A stretch of DNA of 64,000 bases from Cymbomonas tetramitiformis (taxonomy: Eukaryota; Chlorophyta; Pyramimonadophyceae; Pyramimonadales; Pyramimonadaceae). Below, piece after piece: positions 1-11,344 of the stretch. The position numbers and the translations under genes were made by a program. Numbering within the stretch: position 1 is the stretch's first letter; every line of letters begins with the position of its first letter. The notes beneath the pieces were generated by a model. It ran no database searches. It saw only the letters and a list, made by a program, of their open reading frames with translations, and was not told the origin of the DNA. The stretch is from NCBI GenBank assembly GCA_001247695.2, contig LGRX02010106.1, positions 19,668 to 83,667 on the forward strand. Reading direction: 5' to 3'.

Positions 1-862
1 CATACTCGTGCAGAATGCTCATGGGCGGGACAAAGTGTCGTGGGAGGGAGAGGGTGGATATGGTGGGGTGGACAAGGTTGGGTGGTGCCCACAGGTTTGA
101 GCCAATTCTGCACCCCTTGGTTCGCGCCATACTGGTGCAGAAAGCTCCCGGGCGGGACGGGCAACGAGTGGAAGAGGGAACTGGAGGGTGGATATATAGG
201 TTCCGGTGGTGCCCACAGGTTTGAGCCAATTCTGCACCCCTTGGTTCGCGCCATACTCGTGCAGAATGCTCATGGGCGGGACAAAGTGTCGTGGGAGGGA
301 GAGGGTGGATATGGTGGGGTGGACAAGGTTGGGTGGTGCCCACAGGTTTGAGCCAATTCTGCACCCCTTGGTTCGCGCCATACTGGTGCAGAAAGCTCCC
401 GGGCGGGACGGGCAACGAGTGGAAGAGGGAACTGGAGGGTGGATAGATAGGTTCCGGTGGTGCCCACACAGGTTTGAGCCAATTCTGCACCCCTTGGTTC
501 GCGCCATACTCGTGCAGAATGCTCCCGGGCGGGACAAAGTGTCGTGGGAGGGAGAGGGTGGATATGGTGGGGTGGACAAGGTTGGGTGGTGCCCACAGGT
601 TTGAGCCAATTCTGCACCCCTTGGTTCGCGCCATACTGGTGCAGAAAGCTCCCGGGCGGGACGGGCAACGAGTGGAAGAGGGGACTAGAGGGTGGATAGA
701 TAGGTTCCGGTGGTGCCCACAGGTTTGAGCCAATTCTGCACCCCTTGGTTCGCGCCATACTGGTGCAGAAAGCTCCCGGGCGGGACGGGCAACGAGTGGA
801 AGAGGGGACTGGAGGGTGGATAGATAGGTTCCGGTGGTGCCCACATGATTGAGCCAATTCTG
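1..862. repeat. Tandem satellite, about 125-bp units
   Basis: The same block (beginning GAGCCAATTCTGCACCCC) recurs at 99, 223, 350, 476, 603, 727 and, truncated, 851, so the spacing is 124-127 bp. Two unit types alternate, one containing GGACAAAGTGTCGTGG and one containing GGCAACGAGTGGAAGAGG, so the higher-order period is about 251 bp. Open frames across this block on both strands are periodic translations of the repeat, not genes. The array runs off the left edge of the window. Confidence 0.95.
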
Positions 863-1240
863 TGGTGTGGTGGACATTCATTCATCCGACTTGCAGCCAA
901 TGCTTGCGTGTGTTACCCACAGGCATGTCTTCTGGCTCGTCGCTCTCCCCACCCTTCATCATGGGTGCGGTGGACATTCATTCATCCGACTTGCAGCCAA
1001 TGCTTGCGTGTGTTACCCACAGGCATGTCTTCTGGCTCGTCGCTCTCCCCACCCTTCATCATGGGTGCGGTGGACATTCATTCATCCGACTTGCAGCCAA
1101 TGCTTGCGTGTGTTACCCACAGGCATGTCTTCTGGCTCGTCGCTCTCCCCACCCTTCATCATGGGTGCGGTGGACATTCATTCATCCGACTTGCAGCCAA
1201 TGCTTGCGTGTGTTACCCACAGGCATGTCTTCTGGCTCGT
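863..1240. repeat. Tandem repeat, exact 100-bp units
   Basis: The motif TGGACATTCATTCATCC starts at 871, 971, 1071 and 1171, giving a perfect 100-bp period with nearly identical units; the fourth unit is cut at about 1240. It abuts the 125-bp satellite without a gap and lies about 200 bp upstream of the kinase gene. The near identity of the copies suggests recent amplification. Confidence 0.95.
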
Positions 1241-1449
1241 CAATCATTTCCCCTCATCCCCTCATAGCTGCGTCTCATTCCTCATGCTTGCCCATCACCC
1301 CCTCTTCCGTCCGGGGGTCCGTTGTCCGACTGTTTCTCACCGTATATTTGGTGTTCTCTGTGCCGTAGCTTGCACACCCAAACCCACAAGCAAATCCAAA
1401 TTCCTCAAGATCAGCTAGGCGCCGATCTGCACACCGCCAGCGAAAGGCG

Positions 1450-2568
1450 ATGCTTTCCCAGGCGGCAGCGCAAGATATTCATGCCGCACCCCACCACCAC
1501 CTCAACACACCTCTGCAGTTTCCTGGTTTCCATCACGACCTATCGGTGGAATCCCTTTCAAAACGGTTTCTGAGTGGAGATCCGGATGCATGCCTCAGCA
1601 ATCTTGACAAAATTGCTAAACAGTGTGGAGTGCCAAGAGTCTCACGCCAGCAAGTAGTCACGTACCGCGCTCCTCAGGACAGCCAAGCTACAGGACAAGG
1701 CTCCTACGGAAGCGTCCTTCTACACTGCACCCTTGACAAAACCGAGAGGGCCGTTCTGAAGGACTTCACCGACCCTGCCCTCCACCGTCGCCTGCGGCAC
1801 TGTGCGGTGGAGTTGTATATGAACACCGTGGCCCATTTCGCGGCTCCCACAACCGTCGTTCCCTGTTTAGGATACGGAGCCCAAATTTGTCCTGATCACT
1901 CCGCGTTCCTCGTCATGAAATATGGCGGGGAGACCCTCGCCGATTTCCTTACTTCCCGCGGATCAGGCATACCAATCCAGGCGATGCGCCATCTGGTCAT
2001 CGATTTGTTTCGCGGCATTTCAGACCTCCATGCCGCGGGAATCGTGCACGGGGACCTGAAAGGTAACAACGTGCTTGTGCAAGAAAATCTGCCCGATGTT
2101 GGTGGACACAGTCTCAAACTCATAGACTTTGGGTTGGCCCGTTTCCACCGCACCGATTCAATGGCACCGCTTCCCCCAGTAAGCTTGCCTTCCGCAACAT
2201 GGCAGCCCTCTCATACAGCTCCAGAGTCATCATTTGCAAACAAAACCACTCACAGCGACATCTGGGCGTGTGGCGGGCTCGCTATGCAAATACTCATGGC
2301 CAGTCGCCTTTCCTGGAAGGACATGCTGCAGTTGGCTAACAGCCAGCTTGACAACAACAGAAAATTTTCGCCTTGGAAAGAAGATAGTAGAGTTTCCAAA
2401 CAGCTCACCATGCTCGTGAATTCGTGTTTCGACTTCAATCCTGCAAAAAGACCGGCTGCCTCCAAGTTACACTCAACGTTCAGCGCCTCTCGGATACAAA
2501 AGTGTTCTGTGGGGAAAGGAGTCGATCCCCACGAGCGTTTAGTCCCTGGACATTTTAACCCTCTGTAA
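1450..2568 (+). CDS. Serine/threonine-type protein kinase
   Basis: A 372-residue intronless frame starting at an ATG. It holds a full eukaryotic-type kinase domain: glycine loop GQGSYGSV (82-89), the ATP-binding lysine in AVLKDF (K104), catalytic loop HGDLKGNN (200-207), DFG (226-228), APE (257-259), the F-helix Asp in SDIWACG (270) and the conserved Arg near 334. The catalytic-loop Arg is replaced (HGD instead of HRD), as in kinases that do not need activation-loop phosphorylation. The first 75 residues carry no recognised domain. An active enzyme that phosphorylates Ser/Thr is likely; the substrate is unknown. It lies between satellite repeats and a hydrolase gene, upstream of a transposase, so it may be transposon cargo. 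A host gene is the alternative. Confidence 0.85.
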   Translation: MLSQAAAQDIHAAPHHHLNTPLQFPGFHHDLSVESLSKRFLSGDPDACLSNLDKIAKQCGVPRVSRQQVVTYRAPQDSQATGQGSYGSVLLHCTLDKTERAVLKDFTDPALHRRLRHCAVELYMNTVAHFAAPTTVVPCLGYGAQICPDHSAFLVMKYGGETLADFLTSRGSGIPIQAMRHLVIDLFRGISDLHAAGIVHGDLKGNNVLVQENLPDVGGHSLKLIDFGLARFHRTDSMAPLPPVSLPSATWQPSHTAPESSFANKTTHSDIWACGGLAMQILMASRLSWKDMLQLANSQLDNNRKFSPWKEDSRVSKQLTMLVNSCFDFNPAKRPAASKLHSTFSASRIQKCSVGKGVDPHERLVPGHFNPL

Positions 2569-2789
2569 ATAATAATCAGTGTGTGTAGCGCGGTAGTTTG
2601 TAATAATAAGTGTCCCTGTATACAATATATTACCGTCTGGCCGAAAGTCTTGGTTGTGGTAATGCCCGTGTTGTGAGCAACTGTTGATTAAAGTGTGGTC
2701 ATAGTCACTCTGTGCAATGTTCTGCGTGGTGCGTGTTCTCGTATTTGGTACAGATAACCCATAGCCGATAACCTTACTGGTTACACAAC

Positions 2790-4091
2790 TTGGGTTCTGC
2801 TGGTCAGGTGAATGTCGTGCGAAGCTCGTTCATCCCGGCTCAACCTGATTGGGTCTGCCCTGATGACAGCCTTGCCGCGCTCAAGGGGAAGGTGGTCTAC
2901 CGAAAGCTGATGCCTACCTTCCGATACCATGTCGGGTTTGTCTGTCCGGGCATTCCGGAGGGTCTGCATGTCCTAGACTTGAACACCGTCCGGACAATCT
3001 GCCTACTGGAAGCACTGTGGCAGGCGAAGACCGCCAAGGAGGGCCTGCCCGGGGACCGTCCTTCGAAAGAGGCTGCAATGCAGTTCCTCATTGATAACGA
3101 CACCCACCTCCGCAAGCATGATCACCACCAACAGCGGGTGCTGGATGAGGCTTTCGCCGGTCACAGCCTGGTATCCGTGTTAGAAGTCGATTCTAGAAGG
3201 GACGATTTCAGCGCCCCGCATCACTTCTACGCATGGTTCGTGGTTCCAGCCAAGCGGGTCTGGCTCTTTCCAGTACTGTCATTTCCGTTGCGCCACCACC
3301 GTGGAACTGTGTATGCCGTAAAGGACTGCGATCTATCGCGTGGCCGTACTCCCAAATGCGGGTCACGTCCGGTTCCACACCAGCACCCCGGGTATCAAAT
3401 GTTGCATATCCAGGGCGTTTCTTCCAGCAGTGGCAACGCAGATCCCCGTTGCCTGTCAGTGCTCGTCCTGGATGCTCAGGCTGCGCATGGCGCGGACTTC
3501 AAACCAGAACACCGACAAACGATTCAGAAAGTTTTGACTGCCTGTCGCCATGCCAACATCCCTATCAATTGGACACAGTGGTATCGGCCATGGCAAACGC
3601 AGGCCGCCACAGATGCATTTTTTGATGATGGAAGAGGATACTTGACCTCTTCAGCCGGTGTCGCTCACACCGGAATTCCGCCAGAGTCCGACGATTTTCT
3701 GACAGACCTTGGGCCACATTCAGCTGACGAACTACGGAACCACGCCTTTCTGTGTGGGAACATGAATGCGTTCGACTCGGAAAACATATCCATGTCTCAC
3801 GAGTCCTGCTATAGAAACGTGCGAGATGCGGTGTCTTCTCAACACCCAACACCATCAGCAATTGTTATCATGGGGGCGTATGTCTCACAGTGTGTGCTGC
3901 ACACGACCCTTGCGGCGGTGCAATTGGGATACAGTGTTATCATCGTGGAAGACGCATGTGTGTCATATAGGACCCTGCACAACATTGAGCCGAGTAACTT
4001 GGCTGCCACGCTAGACGGACACATGGATCTCCTGCATCGGTGTGCAGTGGTGTTAGATTCTGCCGACTTCATTAAGAACATCTCGGTATAG
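2790..4091 (+). CDS. Isochorismatase-like cysteine hydrolase with extra N-terminal region
   Basis: The open frame is 433 codons. It opens with TTG; the first in-frame ATG is at 2910 (residue 41), and an AG at 2806-2807 could be a splice acceptor, so the true 5' end is unsure. The C-terminal 200 residues fit the isochorismatase/nicotinamidase fold: a beta strand ending in the catalytic-type Asp (SVLVLDAQ, D228), and the nucleophile region AYVSQCVLHTT (Cys368) followed by LGYSVIIVEDAC. The lysine normally found between these two in the family is not evident near NAFDSENI, so activity is uncertain. The first 200 residues match nothing I recognise. It follows the kinase by about 220 bp on the same strand and precedes the accessory and transposase genes. 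Confidence 0.7.
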   Translation: MGSAGQVNVVRSSFIPAQPDWVCPDDSLAALKGKVVYRKLMPTFRYHVGFVCPGIPEGLHVLDLNTVRTICLLEALWQAKTAKEGLPGDRPSKEAAMQFLIDNDTHLRKHDHHQQRVLDEAFAGHSLVSVLEVDSRRDDFSAPHHFYAWFVVPAKRVWLFPVLSFPLRHHRGTVYAVKDCDLSRGRTPKCGSRPVPHQHPGYQMLHIQGVSSSSGNADPRCLSVLVLDAQAAHGADFKPEHRQTIQKVLTACRHANIPINWTQWYRPWQTQAATDAFFDDGRGYLTSSAGVAHTGIPPESDDFLTDLGPHSADELRNHAFLCGNMNAFDSENISMSHESCYRNVRDAVSSQHPTPSAIVIMGAYVSQCVLHTTLAAVQLGYSVIIVEDACVSYRTLHNIEPSNLAATLDGHMDLLHRCAVVLDSADFIKNISV

Positions 4092-5022
4092 TTATTATAT
4101 TTTAGTTACAACAAATATATTTACATATTATATTAGCAATGTGTATATAGATACATATTATACTAGCACAATCGATCAAGATCTCCATTAGGCCGTAATT
4201 GATCGTGTTGGCCATGTAAGTCATCATGCAAGCGTGCATACCGGATTACCGATGACGATTCGTTTGCGATGACAGTTTTCCGTTCACGATTCGTTTTCGT
4301 TTCATGAGTCTTGGCATCGCTGCGCATCGGCTAAAAATTTGTGTTCTTTAGGGTCCACCCCTGCTATTTGAATTTATAGCTTGTTTGCAAGACACGCGAC
4401 AATTTCCCTTCGATCATCACTCACGCTCACGTCGATCATGTTCATCCCATCAGAAGTATCCCAAACCTGGTGTTTTGCCATATGATATGGCCTGCGTACT
4501 ACGTGTTTACAAATAGTATACATTTCTACTAATTATTATTAGAAATATATAGCATAATTAGAAATAGTTAACACGAACATTTCGACATGTTATATGATAC
4601 GGCCTGCGTACTACGTATTTGTACATAGTATGTAAATTTTTGGGCACGTGATGGGGCCTCGCAGGGTACAATGGATTATGGGCATCGACCTGGGGTTGTG
4701 CCCCTAACCCGGCATGTGCACTTTGCCCCAAGCCATATTCCACGAACGAGCGCGGCGGAGACGGAACCGCCGCAGCAGACCGAGAGCGGTGACATTTCCG
4801 CAGCGTCTTGTACGCTGCCGGCGGAGGGAGCCAAACCAAATGCAGTAAAAGGTACCCGTTGCTTTCATGCGATGCCTTTGGCCCCATGTTGTGCACAACC
4901 TGTGAAGAAGCCCCCTCTTCTCACTCCCAATGATCCCCTGATGATCTTACGAATACCCTGATGTTCACGCACTGGTGCTCGAATCAGGAAAAAACCGTGT
5001 GAGAAAGGGAGGTGGTCCACAT
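4092..5022. other. AT-rich spacer with a short direct repeat
   Basis: No convincing gene. A stretch of about 40 bp containing GGCCTGCGTACTACGT occurs twice, near 4481-4521 and 4590-4632. The first 100 bp after the hydrolase stop are very AT-rich with repeated ATATTATA-like motifs. The spacer ends at the ATG of the accessory gene. Confidence 0.6.
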
Positions 5023-7033
5023 ATGAAAGTTGAAAGTGTTATACGGAAATGCCCCGTGGCATACGACGTGGAGGCTAAGCAGATTGTGGACAAAACCACG
5101 AGTAAGTATTGGGCAAACAACGCCGCGGCCCAAGAGCGTTTCGACATGTGCGTGAAAACGCTGCGAGAGCTGCATCCCGAGCTGGATGAAGCCACTGCAA
5201 AAACGAAGATCATTCGACGTCTGAACAACCGGCGTAATCTGGGCCCAAAGGGCACCACAATCGAAATGCGTCAAAACCGTGACATCCAGGCGGTGAACGC
5301 ATTCAACAAAGAATCCCAGAAAAAACGCCCGGACTTGGTGATTTCCCTTACTGCATGTGCAACAGAGGTTGTTGGGACACCACCACAGGCGAGCCCAGGC
5401 GTACGCCCCGCAGCAGGAGCGCCACTAACGGCAACCGAGCCTCGGCGGAGCCCACGAAATCACGCCACGGTTAGTATACCCGCAGGACCAGAGGTGGCCA
5501 GGACTCCGCAAAGGGGGAGCCCAGGCGTACGCCCCGCAGCAGGAGCGCCACTAACGGCAACCGTGCCTCGGCGGAGCCCACGAAATCACGCCACGGTTAG
5601 TATACCCGCAGCACCAGAGGTGGCCAGGACTCCGCAACGGGGGAGCCCAGCCACTGCAGGAGCGCCACAACCGGCTACTGTGCCTCGACGGAGCCCACGA
5701 ACTGCCGCCACGGTTACTGCACCAGCACCAAAGGATGCCAGGGCACCGCATCGGGGGAGCCCAGGAGCGCGCTCGGAACCAGGAGTGCCACTAAAGGCAA
5801 CCGTGCCGCGACCGAAAGCAAGGGCACCGGAGGTGACGGAATATGAAGAGCAGAGGCTGATGAAGATTGCTGGTAGGTGCCCTATCCATGTGTGCCCTTG
5901 GCATGTACACATACATGGATGCATACCTGCAAATGTACCTGCATCGCCGACGGAGCGTTGAGGAAGCGCTGGGGGCGGGTTTGCTTATTGCGGTGTCAGG
6001 CAACAAGCGCAGGCTGAGCGTAGCATTCGGTATGGTTCCAACAGCATACGAGGACTTGATGCGGGAAAAGCAGGTGCTACTCACGCAAGTTCAACAGTTG
6101 GATGAAAAGGTATTGATTGAGCACGTGCAGCGCGTAGCGCGGGAGACTCGGAAACGAGTTCCCATGACAGCCCAGGCCGTCTTCGAGGTGGTACCGATGC
6201 CCGGGTATAAACTACTTGGAACGCAAAATGGAACGGAAGGATGGCAGCAGGAAGCTCTGGGGGAGTTGCGGGAGCAGTGGACTAAGGACCTGCGAAAACG
6301 CGCCAAGAAGTGTCCGAGTCTGACAGCTGCTTTCAAAGTGAGTGTGTCTCAGGCGAACACGCAGAAAGCGACAGCATCTGTTGCACCGCGCCCCAATCGT
6401 GCAGCTCGAACGGTGCAAAGCATGGCGGAGGATGCCGATGACGACGAGGATGACATGTGCAAGGTGATCCGAACCGGAAGGGGGCTACTCACGAAGAGAA
6501 TGTCGATGACCGCGACGGCAAAACGTAAGTGTATGGTAAAAGTGCACACCGATGAGGCAATCGAAGCTTTCGAGACCGATTCGCATGCCACGTTTGGTGA
6601 CTATTTCGGGGCGGTGGTGAACGATATGCACGGTACCGAGCGAGAGGTTGATCTCCACGTGGGGAAAACGGTGATTGAACACGAGACCATCGGCGCAGCA
6701 GCACAATGGCGCAGGATGGGATTTCCTGAGATAATGCGATGCCACCTAGTAGCGGCGGACGCCGGAGATGAAGATGGCAGGGTGGAGCCACTGGCAAGGT
6801 TCGACTACAGTATTTTCCACGGCGACTTTAAGGTTGAGTCTTGGACGTTCGAGGAGCTGGTTGGCATGCAAATGAAAGTCGTTCCTGCTATCTCGGTGAA
6901 ACGGAACTACGAGGTTGCGTGGAGGGACGAGGCTGGTTTGGAACGCGGCGTGTTGACCGCGGCAGAGTGCCGTGGTCACTTCGGCATGGACCGGATTCCA
7001 GCGCTGCGCACGCGGCAATTTTGGACGCCATAG
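5023..7033 (+). CDS. Transposon-accessory-like protein with 42-residue SPR repeats
   Basis: Two exons, 5023-5872 and 6000-7033, join through a 127-bp GT-AG intron (GTAGGT donor, phase 1), giving 627 residues. The start is the first ATG after an in-frame non-ATG stretch. Residues 1-110 are basic and may form a DNA-binding domain. Four tandem repeats of about 42 residues follow, each with a PRRSPR or similar Ser-Pro-basic motif. The second exon has charged helical stretches, an acidic patch (DADDDEDD) and an unrecognised C-terminal domain. Position just upstream of a Tnp2-like transposase recalls the second, DNA-binding protein of CACTA elements (TNPA in En/Spm). That role is inference; sequence similarity to TNPA is not claimed. 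Confidence 0.6.
5391..5870 (+). repeat. In-frame tandem repeat, 126/126/114 bp spacing
   Basis: The block beginning GAGCCCAGGC or a variant recurs at 5391, 5517, 5643 and 5757 inside exon 1 of the accessory gene. All spacings are multiples of three, so copy number can change without breaking the frame. The encoded repeats are rich in Pro, Ala and SPR motifs and are probably disordered. Confidence 0.9.
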
Positions 7034-7360
7034 CCCTGTGCGGAAAGATAAGGAAGGCGTCTGGCCTGGAGCAGTGTGAACAGTTGGCAGTAGTTTATAT
7101 TGGACGCACCTTGACGCCGTGCCTTCCTCATATGCTGCCTGCTGTACGTAAGAAGTAGCAGGCAATCATAGTTATGCCAGGGCAGAATGAATACACCGCA
7201 AAGTGCTTACCAATCCGTGGGGAAGGAGCCTGCCTTCAGCAGAAGTGGGAACCTGTAGACTCAAGTTTTTGTTTGTGAATAGTAAGGACAACGTTTGGAC
7301 CTTCCTGCCTTTTTTTAATATAACTGGAATTGTGAAATAGTAAGTGCTGACAGTGCTCTA

Positions 7361-10300
7361 ATGGAGCGGGGCACATTGATTGCAAATACAGGCAAACAGT
7401 TCGAGAGTCGCCTGAATGTCACATCCGTTGCTCGTGGCTCGATGGAGCCCACAAACTCACGCCACGGTTACTGCATCAGCACCAGGGGTCGCCGGGGCAC
7501 ACCAACGGGGTGGACCAGGAGTGCATTCTGCACCAGGATGTACCTAATGTATCATGGAACCGTGTTGAGGTGTGGCATCTGCGCAGGAAAACAGGAGTGC
7601 TGGGCATCGGTGATGTTCACGGAGGACGAGCTCATGCTGATTGTGCAGCGGAGCCAAGAAGCTCACACCAGCATACGAAGCACAATGCGTGCGGTGCGTG
7701 AACTACCTGCAGAATGTCGAGGCCCTATACCGGCTGGCGAAAAAGAAGTGCTGGCGGTGATTAAATCCTGGCTAACGGAACATGGGGGGACCATAGACAA
7801 TCGGTATCGTGTGATCTTGCAGCCAATGCTTTTGGGGAATGGTGTTACCAGCAATGCTTTTGGGGAAGCTAACCCGTCAGCAAACAGCGATTGTGAAGTA
7901 CATGGACTCCCTCCTAACGTGGAGGTCTTCTTCGACGAGGAGCTGGCGAAAGGCCGAATTTGTCTAATGGACAACCTTGAGGAGGAGTCGGACGAGGAGG
8001 ACCATGGAATAAGTGTGCAGAAACTGCTAGATGCAGCTGAGGACGCCCCGGATCCAGAGGACGAGGTCACAAGTATATTCCAGCAGGTAGTTGCCAGGCC
8101 CCCATGGCCACCGATCGATGTGCCACGCTGTTAGTTTAAGACTACTCGCTTCCTGATACTGACGACCATTTGGTGTTCACTTGCCATTGGATGTAGATAT
8201 TCCAAGAACACAACTGCCAGGAAGAAGATCTGTGGAGCGATGCCGCCTGGGAGCTGGAGGCATTGCTGCCTGAAAAAACGGAGCTTAACTTCAACGCGGC
8301 GGCCGGTGACCCCTTATTTGTGGGGGATACGGAGGCCGACTGCTTGACAGTGGGTGAGGCGGTCTGCTACTTTATGGAGCTGCGAAGGGCGCAGAATTGG
8401 TCGAGGCCATCATGTGATAGGTTTTTGACGGTCATGATCATGCTTATGGGGGGACCCGGAAAGTGCAATCTTCCTCGAAGTCTGTATAGAATGAGGAAGT
8501 TTTTGAACACCAGGTCGCACATGGACCACGCGGTGCATGTATGCGTGAATTGGTGCCGACATTATCCCCCAGGCGAGGATCCAAGCTCTTGGGACAAGAA
8601 CCAAACCTGTGACACCGTACTAGAAAAGGACTCTGAGGGTGGCGCGCTGCGTACGTGCAAGGAGAAACGGTTCGAGGTGATACGCACCGTGCATGGAGAG
8701 GAGATCCGTCCACGGGATTGGTATTATTACTTTGCACCGGAGCGCACTATACGACGTTGGATGCGTGACCCGGAGTTCTGCAAGCTACGGGCCCGGCGGG
8801 ATGCCCGCACTGGACGTGACTTCTGGACGGCAGCGCTGGCCAAACACATTGATCACGTCACAGGAGGTGCCTTGCTATCGCCGTCATCGTTTACAGCTGA
8901 AGATCCTCCTCCGCAGGGGGGGGATCCAGGTGTGGAGTACGCGGAGCACCGCTCGATGGTAATCTCGCCCGGGGCGGACGACGCCCAATTATGGGTCTCT
9001 GACATCGGGTGCGACATCGGCCGGCACAGTTGCTGTAGTGTACTGATTTCACTGTTCCTTTGTGTAAATATAGTGAGAAATGTTTTTATTGCGAGCAGGT
9101 CATACTCCATGGGCGTTGGTGTGCTTAAGTGCGATGATCTGCATATCACGGTACGCCCAATCAGAATGTCGATGCAGTGACGCGTTGGTTGGCCTATGGG
9201 GTGACAAAGCTTGAATGTAGGCAATACAGTGAGACGCACACACACACAAACACACACACAAACACAGAACCACAGGATGGATTCATGTGTGCGAGTAGAT
9301 TCCATGATTCATGTGTGGAACAGTGCATTAGCAATCATGTTCATCGCATGTATGTGTAAGCAAACCCAAACTGGATGCTTGCAGGCTCGGCAACGTGACA
9401 AGTGGCATCGGAATCTGTGGATCACACGCGGCCCTCGGCAGAAGGAGAAGAACCCTCTTGTGATATGGGGGCAATTTGAAAGGGATATGCAACGCCTTGC
9501 GACGGGATTTGACGTGTACGACAGTTTCCTCAAAAGGACTTACACGTTGAAAGTATTCTTAGGAATGGTGCATGCGGATTCGGTGATGCGGATCACAATG
9601 GGGCAGTTCATGGGAGTCGGCAGCTACCGGGCGGATGCGTACAGCCTTTTCGAAGGGACGAGCGGCCCCGGCGGGAAGGGAATGTATTTCAAGGGGTATG
9701 CCAAGCCGGTCAAACTACAAATGACAACAGTGCAGGGAAAACCTGAGGTATATGCCGATGAACAGCTGCTCATGCTTTCTAAAGAGGGGCATGCAGCGTT
9801 GGTTTCGAGAACCATTCATGGAGGGGAATCCCCGCAATCTACTGGACGGCACGGGCGTGGCGCGCTCGAGCGAATCCCATACTTCGACCCCATGCATGGT
9901 TACGCCGTCCCCTTCGGCCACTGCGTCTTATACGGGGTGGTGAAGAGATTTTGGAAGCTGCTGATGGGCAAAGTGACAGGGGTACCCGACTCAACCTTAA
10001 CTTTGCCTAAGACGATTCAGGACGAAATGCAAGCTCGGGCGAAGCTCGTGAAACCTCCGCACGACGTCATACGCAAGTACAACGATATAGTGCAGTATTT
10101 CGGTGAGTGTACGAAGTAGGCAGAGCAGGGACGTGTGCCACTTCTTGATGCAGTTTCCGTTGTTGAGCTTGCTATGAGAGGCGTTAGGAGACCTATGCGT
10201 AGAATGTCTTATACTAAAGCACCTTGTTTGATCCTGAGTGACAGGCATGTACACAATGGAGGATGTCCTGAACTGGGTCGTCTACTTCAGCCCATTGGTG

Positions 10301-11344
10301 ATCGGTGATCAACTCGCAAAATGTAATATGGCGATGGAGGATGCCTGGCAGCACCTTCGCCGAGCCGTGCTGCACTATGTGCGAGCTTCGGGCACGCACA
10401 CTGGGTGGACTACTGCGGACGTGGAAGCAGCTAGAGTCGCAGCACGCGAACACCTCCGGGAGCACGCAAATATCCTGGAAAACACAGGTATAATGAAGCT
10501 GCTGACATACAACTTGAGGCTGGCAGTGGTGTACCTGTTTCGGCAAGAACACTATTTGGGTGAGGTTGGTGCCGCCATGGAGATGTGGGTGGAGCGTGCC
10601 ATCCAGCGTCTAAAGGGTGTGGCAAAGGATACGCACGTGAAAAACCGACCTGTGGAAGCTCTCGTGAATTCTATATGTGAGGACGATGCCCTAGATGACT
10701 ACTGTTACAGATATCCAAACTTGCGCAAGTTGGATGTCTTGGCGGCAAAGTTATTTGGCAAGATCGCTGTCAGCCGTGCAACGGATCCCGCGGCAGAAGA
10801 TGAGGATGCGCCCTGCTATTTTCTGGGCGCAGGGAGGCACCTATCTCCCACAACTCTTTCATGCAACCTTCGCCTGCAACTTGATGGTCTGGTGTCAACT
10901 TACACGAATGTAATGCCTGGGGATTATGAAATCATGGTCTACCTCAGGATGTCCCTAGACAAGGAGGTGATGTTTTCTTCCCAATACATGCGAACCACCA
11001 AGCGAATCTCCTACCACGTGTCTCTCTCTGGTACCGTCAGTGGGTTTGGCGAGCTAGGTCTGCCAGCAGGCTACCCTTACGCACAAATTCTTGCATACTA
11101 CCTTGTGAGAAACTCTGCAACACAGCGGGTGGTGTGTCGCCTAGCACGGGTCGTTGCATACAGAGAAGTCGAAGACGAGTACTACGCAAAGCAAGGGGTA
11201 ACGGTGGTGGACAAACAGAACGGTGTAGAGCTCATCGTTCCATGTGCCGCCATCCTCACGAAAGCCATGTTTCTTGATCGCCCTGGCAGTCAGCACTACC
11301 ACGTCATGCACCTGTATCATCAAATACGCACAGGCAGTTACTAA
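7361..11344 (+). CDS. CACTA/Tnp2-like (CMC superfamily) DDE transposase, multi-exon
   Basis: Consecutive + strand frames align in order with plant and fungal Tnp2-type transposases. Introns supported by frame-matched GT-AG sites: 8087-8196 (phase 0), about 9015-9099 (phase 2), one ending at 9384, and 10103-10244 (GTGAGT donor, phase 1). Landmarks: an N-terminal zinc-binding block with Cys pairs (HVCVNWC) followed by RDWYYYFAPERTIRRW; a YSMGVGVL segment; GFDVYDSFLKRTYTLKVFL, matching the family's GV-TYD...F-LRA block; then FDPMHGYAVPFGH with GVVKRFWKLL, matching the D-MH...GV-K block; and finally YNLRLAVVYL...ME...LK. The C-terminal third (to the stop at 11344) is typical of the fungal/algal branch. 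The start at 7361 is uncertain because its first 60 codons overlap a repeat fossil. No terminal inverted repeats were located. The product would cut and paste the element in the nucleus. Confidence 0.75.
7437..7545 (+). repeat. Degenerate stray copy of the accessory-gene repeat
   Basis: This stretch (for example GGAGCCCAC and CACGCCACGGTTACTGCA) matches the 126-bp unit at 5391-5870, best the last unit near 5690-5800. Here the long open frame reads it in a different phase from the accessory gene; the original phase is still visible as ATVTASAPG. It shows that the repeat moved or that the two genes share an ancestral segment. Confidence 0.7.

Noticed and set aside
1..1240. CRISPR-like array
   Set aside because: The repeats are directly adjacent with no unique spacers and the genome is eukaryotic.
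1..1418. Long overlapping frames of 100-200 codons on both strands
   Set aside because: They are periodic translations of the 125-bp and 100-bp satellites, open only because unit length and composition avoid stops.
1450..4091. Integrated giant-virus fragment
   Set aside because: A kinase and a hydrolase alone are not diagnostic; no capsid, polymerase or packaging ATPase is present in the window.
9237..9268. CA microsatellite inside the transposase region
   Set aside because: Lies in an intron; ordinary simple repeat.
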